Assembly: GCA_030652635.1 (NCBI GenBank)
Contig: JAUSPW010000129.1
Span: 1-5,631, forward strand
Length of the DNA: 5,631 nucleotides
Reading direction: 5' to 3'
From: Pseudohongiella sp.
GTDB taxonomy: Bacteria; Pseudomonadota; Gammaproteobacteria; Pseudomonadales; Pseudohongiellaceae
Position numbers and translations under genes: made by a program
Shown: positions 1-4,219 of the stretch, one piece after another
Numbering within the stretch: position 1 is the stretch's first letter
Layout of the letters: the number at the start of each line of letters is the position of its first letter
The notes under the pieces: model-generated
What the model was told of the DNA's origin: nothing
Seen by the model: the letters and a program-made list of their open reading frames with translations, nothing else
Database searches by the model: none

Positions 1-255
1 ACCCCCTTGTACTGCCTCGAAGTTGATGTTGGCGCGAGAGGTGGGAATTTCACTCTTGGCTTTAGGAACAGCCTGCGGCCAGTCGCGCAGGTTGTTGCGC
101 ACTTCATCGGGTGCGAAGTCGCGCGTCGTCATCCAGCCGCCAGCTTCCAGGCCAATGACATTCAGGCCAGCGTTGACGAGCGGCAGTACCGCAACTCCGC
201 CCACAGCGCCCAGGCCAATCACTACGACATCGGTGCGCGCGTTTTCATTGGCCAT
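1..255 (-). CDS. GMC-family oxidoreductase / gluconate 2-dehydrogenase-like flavoprotein, N-terminal part (cut by window edge)
   Basis: Only the first 85 codons are present; the gene runs off the left edge in frame. The visible part is a Rossmann FAD-binding start: the beta strand DVVVIG leads into GLGAVGG (residues 14-20), and the second strand ends in LEAGGW (36-41), whose Glu usually holds the ADP ribose of FAD. The following RDFAPDE and RNNLRDWPQ stretch is typical of the large subunit of gluconate or sorbitol dehydrogenase-like GMC enzymes, which oxidise an alcohol or sugar and pass electrons to a cytochrome c subunit. Substrate cannot be told. The ATG at 253-255 is supported by GGAGGT seven bases upstream and by an 11-base overlap with the preceding subunit 3 gene, the usual partner of this enzyme. 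No signal peptide is seen; such flavoproteins can be carried out of the cell with their Tat-borne partner (inference). Confidence 0.88.
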   Translation of the reverse strand, partial: MANENARTDVVVIGLGAVGGVAVLPLVNAGLNVIGLEAGGWMTTRDFAPDEVRNNLRDWPQAVPKAKSEIPTSRANINFEAVQGG

Positions 256-982
256 GAGTTGCACCTCCGCTTCGAACAGATGCAGGACCCGCCGGATTCT
301 TGGTATAGGTTGGCATGTCGTAGGCAGATTGTCGGCTTGGTGCCAGCGCGCGTCCCTGACGGATATCTTCCTGACTCGACCCCGCGCGGACACCCGGATA
401 GCCGATCATGTCCCAGCCCACGAAGTCACGGTTGCCCCCGTAATAGGGATCGCTGAACGTACCGTCGATGGTGTGTATGCGGACTGTGTTGAAGAAGCCC
501 GAGTTCAGCATGGCAAAGCCCGGGATGGCGTTGCGGGTCATCGCGTCGATGATGTCGTCCTGCGCGCTGGTTGGCAGCAGGTGAAATGGTGTACTGCCCA
601 CTTCCATCGCATGAGCATCCAGCGCTGCCAGACCCGTAGCGTAAAGTTCACGTGAGGCGGCCATTGCGCCAGTTAATGCACGATCGATGTAGTGCACGGC
701 GCGCGCTTCATGAGCACCAGGTGTGCCGTCATCACTGGGCAGGATGCGGGAGGCGAAGGCGTCAAGCGCCGCACTCTCAGCTGCGGTGAGCGTCTCGAAA
801 GCTTCGGTGACAGGAATGCGCGCGGGACTCGGCTGCTGCAAGGACGACTGAGCGATGGCGGAACTGCTCGCTCCGGTGATCAGTGCTGCGCCAGTCATAC
901 CGACACCTTTCAGCAGGTCGCGGCGGGATAGCGATGTCGCCTGTGTGGTTTCTGTGCATGCGTCGTTATTATTCTTGTTCAT
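245..982 (-). CDS. Gluconate 2-dehydrogenase subunit 3 family protein with Tat signal
   Basis: This 245-residue protein begins with a twin-arginine signal: SRRDLLK at residues 19-25, then a hydrophobic stretch rich in Gly and Ala to about residue 44. It should therefore be exported folded to the periplasm. The body matches the gluconate 2-dehydrogenase subunit 3 pattern: LTAAESAALDAFASRILPSDD (about 66-86), HYIDRAL, then near the C-terminus YYGGNRDFVGWDMIGYPG. Known members are the small subunit of three-part, membrane-associated sugar or polyol dehydrogenases, where they accompany the flavoprotein and aid its export. The downstream overlapping GMC gene is the expected partner. The start is supported by GGAG eight bases upstream. 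It lies 21 bases after the PEBP gene, so the three are probably one transcript. A cytochrome subunit, if present, would be outside the window. Confidence 0.88.
   Translation of the reverse strand: MNKNNNDACTETTQATSLSRRDLLKGVGMTGAALITGASSSAIAQSSLQQPSPARIPVTEAFETLTAAESAALDAFASRILPSDDGTPGAHEARAVHYIDRALTGAMAASRELYATGLAALDAHAMEVGSTPFHLLPTSAQDDIIDAMTRNAIPGFAMLNSGFFNTVRIHTIDGTFSDPYYGGNRDFVGWDMIGYPGVRAGSSQEDIRQGRALAPSRQSAYDMPTYTKNPAGPASVRSGGATHGQ
263..268 (-). promoter_or_regulatory. Ribosome binding site of the GMC gene
   Basis: GGAGGT on the minus strand, seven bases before the ATG, lying inside the coding end of the subunit 3 gene. It fixes the GMC start and suggests that the two subunits are translated together. 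Confidence 0.8.
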
Positions 983-990
983 GCTCGTTG

Positions 991-994
991 CTCC
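991..994 (-). promoter_or_regulatory. Ribosome binding site of the subunit 3 gene
   Basis: GGAG on the minus strand, eight bases before the ATG at 980-982, in the 21-base gap after the PEBP stop codon. Confidence 0.65.
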
Positions 995-1003
995 GGCGGT
1001 TAA

Positions 1004-1573
1004 TTATTCTGTGTATTGGTACAGCCCGGTAAGTAGCCCTGTAGCCAAAATGTGCCCTTCCATCGCCTGCAGCAAACTCTGCTTGTTGTAGCCATCGGGA
1101 AGGTTCAATTCGTAGTCCAGAGCATAGATGCGAAAATTGTAAGTATGCACCTTGCCATCGGCAGGTGGGCGCGGCCCAAAGTAGCCGGTACGGCGCGTGC
1201 CATTGGCACCATTGATCATGCCTTCCAATCCGGGGTGGCGCACGATGGCATCTGTGGACAATGCTTCGGGCAGGCCGGTGGCGGTAGCCGGGATGTTGTA
1301 CGCCACCCAGTGCACGAAGGGTTGAAACCCGAACACCGGATCATCCAGAATCAATGCGAGCTGACGGGTGCCTTCCGGTAGATTGAGCCAGGAAATATCG
1401 GGAGTGATGCCCTCGCCATATGCCGAATAGCGCAGCGGAATATCGGTATTGTGTTCGAAAGCCCGGCTGCTGACGAGGATGGTCTCGGGTGGCTCAGCGG
1501 ACCAGGCGGGCACAACACTCAGAGTCAGTATAAAACCCAGCAGGCAGGCGAGCGTGGTGCGGGATGTGGACAT
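1004..1573 (-). CDS. YbhB/YbcL-family (PEBP, Raf kinase inhibitor-like) protein, secreted
   Basis: The chosen start gives 189 residues. The protein begins with a Sec-type signal peptide (hydrophobic LACLLGFILTLSVV at 8-21, cleavage likely around 23-26). The mature part carries the phosphatidylethanolamine-binding protein hallmarks: ITPDISWLNLPEGTRQLALILDDP (DDP at 77-79), FVHWVAYNIPA (86-96), GYFGPRPP (130-137) and HTYNFRIYALD (143-153). These form the anion-binding pocket in this fold. Bacterial members are small, often periplasmic proteins whose ligands are mostly unknown. An in-frame ATG 12 codons upstream (ending at 1609) would put charged and bulky residues ahead of the signal peptide. 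The ATG at 1571-1573 instead has GGAG seven bases upstream and is preferred. It is the first intact gene of the operon that continues with the subunit 3 and GMC genes, so a ligand or chaperone role near that dehydrogenase is possible but unproven. Confidence 0.87.
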   Translation of the reverse strand: MSTSRTTLACLLGFILTLSVVPAWSAEPPETILVSSRAFEHNTDIPLRYSAYGEGITPDISWLNLPEGTRQLALILDDPVFGFQPFVHWVAYNIPATATGLPEALSTDAIVRHPGLEGMINGANGTRRTGYFGPRPPADGKVHTYNFRIYALDYELNLPDGYNKQSLLQAMEGHILATGLLTGLYQYTE

Positions 1574-1580
1574 GTGGGCT

Positions 1581-1584
1581 CTCC
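1581..1584 (-). promoter_or_regulatory. Ribosome binding site deciding the PEBP start
   Basis: GGAG (extended GGAGAG) on the minus strand, seven bases before the ATG at 1571-1573. It lies inside the longer alternative reading frame and therefore argues for the shorter protein. Confidence 0.65.
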
Positions 1585-1609
1585 GTAATGAAAACCAGTG
1601 TGGTTTCAC

Positions 1610-1789
1610 CTACTGCTGCAGTTCTGCAGCAAGGGCCTCAGTATAAGTGGGCATATTAAAGTAGTCACGACCACTGACAGGCGCTGTCGGCATATTGTGA
1701 TAAACGCCATCCTAAGTGAAGTAGCTGACCAGTTCTTCAGGATCCAGGCCAGACCAAGTTTGCATGAATTATTGAACACTATGGGCTAT
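1610..1789 (-). pseudogene. Decayed limonene-1,2-epoxide hydrolase / SnoaL-like gene with internal deletion
   Basis: One minus-strand frame reads IAHSVQ, stop (TAA, 1769-1771), FMQTWSGLDPEELVSYFT, stop (TAG, 1712-1714), DGVYHNMPTAPVSGRD, then at once YFNMPTYTEALAAELQQ and a final TAG at 1610-1612. The first half matches the front of limonene-epoxide-hydrolase-like proteins, including the Tyr and Asn of YHNMP (Tyr53 and Asn55 in the Rhodococcus enzyme). The second half matches their C-terminus (WRDYFD, containing Asp132). From memory of the Rhodococcus enzyme, about 65 residues between the two GRD/RDYF motifs are missing, including the Arg99-Asp101 part of the catalytic site. Two stops plus a deletion make a working enzyme implausible. 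No start codon is evident and the upstream boundary is approximate. It sits 36 bases upstream of the PEBP start on the same strand, so it was probably the first gene of that cluster. Confidence 0.7.
1614..1631. repeat. Perfect 8-base inverted repeat at the end of the decayed gene
   Basis: TGCTGCAG and CTGCAGCA separated by TT. It lies in the last codons of the remnant, 30-40 bases upstream of the PEBP ribosome binding site. No T-run follows on either strand, so it is not a typical terminator; it may be chance from Ala-Ala and Gln-Gln codons. Confidence 0.45.
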
Positions 1790-1827
1790 TGCGGCAGCGT
1801 GGAGAAAACGGGCGTGATTTGCCAAAT

Positions 1828-2001
1828 TCAAGACGTTTTGCCCAATGCCTCTAGCTTGGCGTATATGGCCTCTGCCTCTTCCTGCAACGCTGAGTAGCCG
1901 CGGATATCTCCGTTGCGCTGTGCGTGCATGGCCTCGGTAAGCTTTTCTTCATAGGCTTTTTGAAGTTTTTTCTGGGGATTTTTTTTAGACAGATTAAACA
2001 T
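1828..2001 (-). CDS. DUF6435 / Lacal_2735-like small protein
   Basis: A 57-residue, highly charged, probably helical protein: MFNLSKKNPQKKLQKAYEE at the start, then the conserved-looking EAMHAQRNGDIRGYSALQEEAEAIYAKLEAL. The pattern of a short basic head (MF-L-KK-P-KKL-K-Y) followed by EAM-AQRNGDI--Y is what I recall of the DUF6435 or Lacal_2735 family, small cytosolic proteins of unknown function in marine and other bacteria. The reading frame could be extended to 2133, but the extra 44 residues resemble nothing and include the intergenic repeat region. The ATG at 1999-2001 has a weak GAAGAA six bases upstream and gives the family's normal length. It is divergent from the DUF2164 gene. No function is proposed. 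Confidence 0.72.
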   Translation of the reverse strand: MFNLSKKNPQKKLQKAYEEKLTEAMHAQRNGDIRGYSALQEEAEAIYAKLEALGKTS

Positions 2002-2028
2002 GTTAGATTCTTCGCAGCGGCAGGTCAG

Positions 2029-2073
2029 ATTGGATTCAGTAAGTACACGTTGTAAGTACGGCTGAAATCCAAT
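2029..2073. repeat. Imperfect inverted repeat enclosing two direct repeats, upstream of the DUF6435-like gene
   Basis: The left arm ATTGGATTCAG (2029-2039) is the reverse complement of the right arm CTGAAATCCAAT (2062-2073) apart from one extra base. The 22-base spacer contains TAAGTAC twice (2040-2046 and 2053-2059, period 13). It lies 28 bases before the start codon of the DUF6435-like gene. It could be a regulator binding region or a hairpin in that gene's leader; neither is shown. Confidence 0.55.
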
Positions 2074-2082
2074 GCCGGATGA

Positions 2083-2092
2083 CATGATCATG
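2083..2092. promoter_or_regulatory. Palindrome in the divergent intergenic region, candidate operator
   Basis: CATGATCATG is a perfect 10-base palindrome near the middle of the space between the two divergent small genes. ATGACA is repeated on either side (2079-2084 and 2090-2095). No known operator was recognised. Confidence 0.25.
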
Positions 2093-2160
2093 ACAAGGTA
2101 CACCGTGGTATCCGTCAAGATTGAATTGATCATTTGTTGGATAGCATCAAGGAACCCACG

Positions 2161-2415
2161 ATGAGCAAAATTGAATTCTCAAAAAAAGAAAAAGAAATAA
2201 TGATTCAGAAGGTCAAGACATACTTCCGAGAGGAACTAAACCAAGATATCGGTAACTTTGATGCCGAGTTTCTGATCGATTTTTTTGCGGAACAAATGGG
2301 CGGCTTTTTCTACAATCGAGGCCTTTATGATGCCGAGACCATGATTTCCGAAAAAGTGTCGGAGATTTCAGACCTACTGCTACAACTCGAGAAGCCGGTT
2401 TTTGCCGGGAAATGA
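2161..2415 (+). CDS. DUF2164 family protein
   Basis: An 84-residue soluble protein beginning MSKIEFSKKEKEIMIQKVKTYF and continuing with the family signature EELNQDIGNFDAEFLIDFFAEQMGGFFYNRGLYDA, then a helical tail ending LEKP. This is the whole of the DUF2164 domain at its usual length. Members are widespread in Proteobacteria and their function is unknown. The reading frame opens earlier, with a TTG at 2134. The ATG at 2161 is preferred because it gives the standard N-terminus and has AAGGA about seven bases upstream. The gene is AT-richer than the operon at the left, converges with the PepSY-type gene 40 bases downstream, and diverges from the DUF6435-like gene. The pairing of two such small genes around one control region may be meaningful but proves nothing about role. 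Confidence 0.88.
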   Translation: MSKIEFSKKEKEIMIQKVKTYFREELNQDIGNFDAEFLIDFFAEQMGGFFYNRGLYDAETMISEKVSEISDLLLQLEKPVFAGK

Positions 2416-2455
2416 TGCGTCTTTGGCCTTGAATCGGCAGCACGCAAACCACAAT

Positions 2456-3052
2456 TTACTTTCGCCAGAACGCCATGCGTGCACCACTGAAAGTCATATA
2501 CATCAACAAGAATAACCCCAACAGTCCAAACACATCGTCAAACGGGCGATACCCCGTCCAGCGCAGGTAATGAATGTCATAGACCTTGTTGATCCAGTAG
2601 GTATCACGACCCGTCTGATACAAACTCATCACATCCCAGTTGATGGTGATCTGCACGCCAGTGTCTGTGATCGCTGTATTGTTTTCGATGGCCTGGATAC
2701 GACCATAACGTGAAGGGTTGGCACTGAAGGCATCTTCGAGCAATCGTTGCAGGCTGCCGTAATCCGGCTGAGGCCAGGGCTCAAGTGTTGCAGCATTCAA
2801 GTGCTGCCATCGCTTTGCATCACGCACCATCAAGTGATCACCCAACACTGTGCGAAACAAGCGGAACTCTTCCCACTCAGCTGCAGGCACGATGGTATAG
2901 GGTTCAGTCAAGGGTAACTGACGCACCATCAGCTGCTCGTAGGCTTGTTCATACGCAGGCCGTACCAGAAAAAAAACTGCCGTTGATGCCCAGGCCACGA
3001 ATGGTATCAGCAACAAAATGCCCGTCAGTCGATGGAGTTTACGTCGATTCAT
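2456..3052 (-). CDS. PepSY-like membrane protein with two terminal transmembrane helices
   Basis: This 198-residue protein has a basic start (MNRRKLHR) and a first membrane helix at about 10-31. A loop of roughly 140 residues follows, then a second helix at about 173-192 ending in basic AFWRK, which places the loop in the periplasm. The layout, and the motif KVYDIHYLRWTGYRPFDDVFGLLGLFLLMYMTFSGARM, resemble the PepSY-associated transmembrane family, where an H-x-x-W segment precedes a final helix closing in a G-hydrophobic turn. Relatives occur next to iron reductases or TonB receptors. Here the neighbours are unrelated, so no partner can be named. The start is forced: a TGA in the same frame sits only two codons upstream (3059-3061), yet no Shine-Dalgarno is visible, so translation may be weak or the message leaderless. 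Confidence 0.75.
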   Translation of the reverse strand: MNRRKLHRLTGILLLIPFVAWASTAVFFLVRPAYEQAYEQLMVRQLPLTEPYTIVPAAEWEEFRLFRTVLGDHLMVRDAKRWQHLNAATLEPWPQPDYGSLQRLLEDAFSANPSRYGRIQAIENNTAITDTGVQITINWDVMSLYQTGRDTYWINKVYDIHYLRWTGYRPFDDVFGLLGLFLLMYMTFSGARMAFWRK

Positions 3053-3189
3053 ATGCTGTCAAGAAGGGAAATGCGACCAGGCCGTCATGCTGGGATCTAT
3101 GCCGGTATGATTACCAAAGAAACACACGAGCCTGAACCTCACTTGGGTCAAGGCCCGTGATCTCACAAAGGATCAAAGATTTACTGGCA
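3053..3189. other. Non-coding stretch between the PepSY-type gene and the lysine-rich small ORF
   Basis: No convincing gene, RNA or terminator was seen here. Reading leftward there is a TTGACC hexamer (minus strand, around 3150) and a TTGACA (around 3060), but neither has a -10 element at a usual distance before the PepSY-type start. Confidence 0.4.
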
Positions 3190-3294
3190 TCAGCTCTTGT
3201 TGTTTTGTTTTTCCTTTTTTGCTGCCTTTTTCTCCTTTGGGCTCAGCAGTGGCTTTTTCTTGGTCTCTTTGACGCTTTTCTGTTCTTTGGCCAT
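3190..3294 (-). CDS. Lysine-rich small protein, 34 residues
   Basis: A short reading frame of 34 codons plus TGA. It begins MAKEQKSVKETKKKPLLSP, continues KEKKAAKKEKQNNKS, and contains 13 lysines. The case for translation is the GGAGG at 3303-3307, exactly eight bases from the ATG, the best ribosome binding site in the window. A TATATT hexamer lies a little further upstream. There is no signal peptide or membrane segment, and the composition predicts a disordered or helical, strongly basic peptide. Binding to nucleic acid or ribosomes is a reasonable guess, not an observation. I do not recognise a named family, although short KEKKAAKKEK-type proteins occur in gammaproteobacteria. It is transcribed divergently from the Crp/Fnr-type regulator, with an inverted repeat in the shared control region, so that protein may regulate it. 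Confidence 0.62.
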   Translation of the reverse strand: MAKEQKSVKETKKKPLLSPKEKKAAKKEKQNNKS

Positions 3295-3302
3295 AAATAA
3301 TT

Positions 3303-3307
3303 CCTCC
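3303..3307 (-). promoter_or_regulatory. Strong ribosome binding site of the lysine-rich small protein
   Basis: GGAGG on the minus strand, eight bases before the ATG at 3292-3294. This is the main evidence that the short frame is a gene. Confidence 0.7.
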
Positions 3308-3320
3308 AGTTGGGGCTAAC

Positions 3321-3326
3321 AATATA
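3321..3326 (-). promoter_or_regulatory. Candidate -10 element for the lysine-rich small protein
   Basis: TATATT on the minus strand matches five of six consensus bases and would start transcription just ahead of the GGAGG. The nearest -35-like hexamer, CTGACA (3341-3346), is only 14 bases away, which is too short for an ordinary sigma-70 promoter. If this is a promoter, it may depend on an activator. Confidence 0.3.
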
Positions 3327-3335
3327 GCACCGCGA

Positions 3336-3369
3336 GAAAGTGTCAGGTAGAAAAATAAACAACACTTTC
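3336..3369. promoter_or_regulatory. Perfect 8-base inverted repeat in the divergent control region, candidate operator
   Basis: GAAAGTGT (3336-3343) and ACACTTTC (3362-3369) are exact reverse complements 18 bases apart. They lie between the divergent lysine-rich gene and regulator gene and overlap the weak CTGACA hexamer. Half-site centres are 26 bases apart, wider than a classic CRP or FNR site. It could serve a dimer bound across two and a half turns, or be chance. Confidence 0.35.
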
Positions 3370-3417
3370 AAGCATTTCAGGCGCATACTATGAATCCACA
3401 ATAATAGATATCAATTT

Positions 3418-4149
3418 ATGCCTAAAAAATCAGCGGCACCTGAATCAAAACCCTGCCCGAAACAAAACCACTTGCTAGCAGCCCTACCACCTACCGATTA
3501 CGCGCGTCTATTACCTGATCTAGAGCTTGTAGACATGCCACTTAACTGGACGATGTCCGAGTCCGGAGATCACGTCAACTATCTGCACTTTCCGGTTTCC
3601 GGCATTGTGTCACTCATTTATGCGCTGGAAGATGGTTCCACCAGCGAGACCGCCTTGGTCGGTAAAGAAGGTCTGGTAGGAATTTCGATTTTTATGGGTG
3701 GCGAAAGCATGCCCACCAGCACCGAAGTACAGAGTCATGGCCAAGCTTATCGTTTGAGTCGTAAGGTGATGAAAAAGGAGTTTGCCCTCGGCGGCAAATT
3801 ACAGCATCTGGCTCTGCTGTTCACTCAGGCACTGATATGTCAAACCTCACAAACGGCTGTCTGCAATCAACATCATGATCTTGATCAACGCATGTGCAGA
3901 TGGTTATTAACCAGCATCGACCGATTGGAATCAAACATCATTATGATTACCCAGGAAATGATCAGTAGTTTGCTGGGTGTGCGCCGCGAGAGTATTACTC
4001 AAGTTGCGGGAGATCTACAAAAAGCAGGTTTGATTGAGCGTGCCCGCGGGCGGATTACGGTAATCGACCGTGCCACACTGGAAAAACGGGTGTGTGAGTG
4101 TTACTCGGTTGTGAAGGACGAATACAGCCGACTGTTGCCATCAAGCTAA
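3418..4149 (+). CDS. Crp/Fnr-family transcriptional regulator
   Basis: A 243-residue DNA-binding protein. After a short basic, proline-rich tail comes the sensor domain (about 18-135), beginning NHLLAALPPTDYARLLPDLE with the beta-roll segment VNYLHFPVSGIVSLIYALEDGSTSETALVGKEGLVGISIFMGG. A dimer helix follows, then a winged helix-turn-helix: ITQEMISSLLGVRRESITQVAGDLQKAGLI (177-206) and the wing RGRITVIDRATLE. The cassette that binds cAMP in E. coli CRP (the Arg-Ser pair after GELAL) is absent, and there is no N-terminal cysteine cluster as in FNR. The six cysteines (13, 141, 149, 160, 226, 228) are scattered, so the signal is unknown. The ATG has no good Shine-Dalgarno, but stops close the frame upstream. 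It is divergent from the lysine-rich gene and convergent with katG; targets cannot be inferred. Confidence 0.9.
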   Translation: MPKKSAAPESKPCPKQNHLLAALPPTDYARLLPDLELVDMPLNWTMSESGDHVNYLHFPVSGIVSLIYALEDGSTSETALVGKEGLVGISIFMGGESMPTSTEVQSHGQAYRLSRKVMKKEFALGGKLQHLALLFTQALICQTSQTAVCNQHHDLDQRMCRWLLTSIDRLESNIIMITQEMISSLLGVRRESITQVAGDLQKAGLIERARGRITVIDRATLEKRVCECYSVVKDEYSRLLPSS

Positions 4150-4169
4150 AGCAAAACCAGAAACCCAAA

Positions 4170-4202
4170 CCCGGGCAAAGCCACAAATCGGCTAAGCCCG
4201 GG
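4170..4202 (-). terminator. Hairpin terminator between the regulator gene and katG
   Basis: CCCGGGC (4170-4176) pairs perfectly with GCCCGGG (4196-4202). Inside, after a two-base mismatch on each side, AGCC (4179-4182) pairs with GGCT (4190-4193) around a seven-base loop. Read from katG (minus), the stem is followed by a T-rich run beginning GTTTGGGTTT, so it probably ends katG transcription. Downstream on plus there is no T-run, so any effect on the regulator gene's message is less sure. Confidence 0.65.
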
Positions 4203-4219
4203 CCAGGTATCAGTTCGAC

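Noticed and set aside
23..655. Long plus-strand open frame of 210 codons
   Set aside because: It lies antisense to the subunit 3 and GMC genes, has a composition typical of a shadow frame in GC-rich coding DNA, and shows no family motif.
1574..1609. Longer PEBP protein starting 12 codons upstream
   Set aside because: It would put bulky and charged residues before the signal peptide, and the GGAG at 1581-1584 lies inside that extension.
1810..1827. Terminator after the DUF6435-like gene
   Set aside because: ATTTGGCAAAT is symmetrical but has no room for a loop, and no T-run follows directly.
2002..2133. 44-residue N-terminal extension of the DUF6435-like protein
   Set aside because: The extension resembles nothing, covers the repeat region, and the shorter form has the family's length and N-terminus.
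2134..2160. TTG start for the DUF2164 gene
   Set aside because: The ATG at 2161 gives the standard N-terminus and has AAGGA at the right distance.
2393..2439. Terminator between the DUF2164 and PepSY-type genes
   Set aside because: Only 4-5 base pairings with long loops or inside the coding end were found, with no T-run.
3132..3155. SoxR- or MerR-like operator (CCTCACTTGGGTCAAGG on plus, TTGACC on minus)
   Set aside because: Only the outer three bases on each side are symmetrical, and no -10 element stands at the 19-20 base spacing those regulators use.
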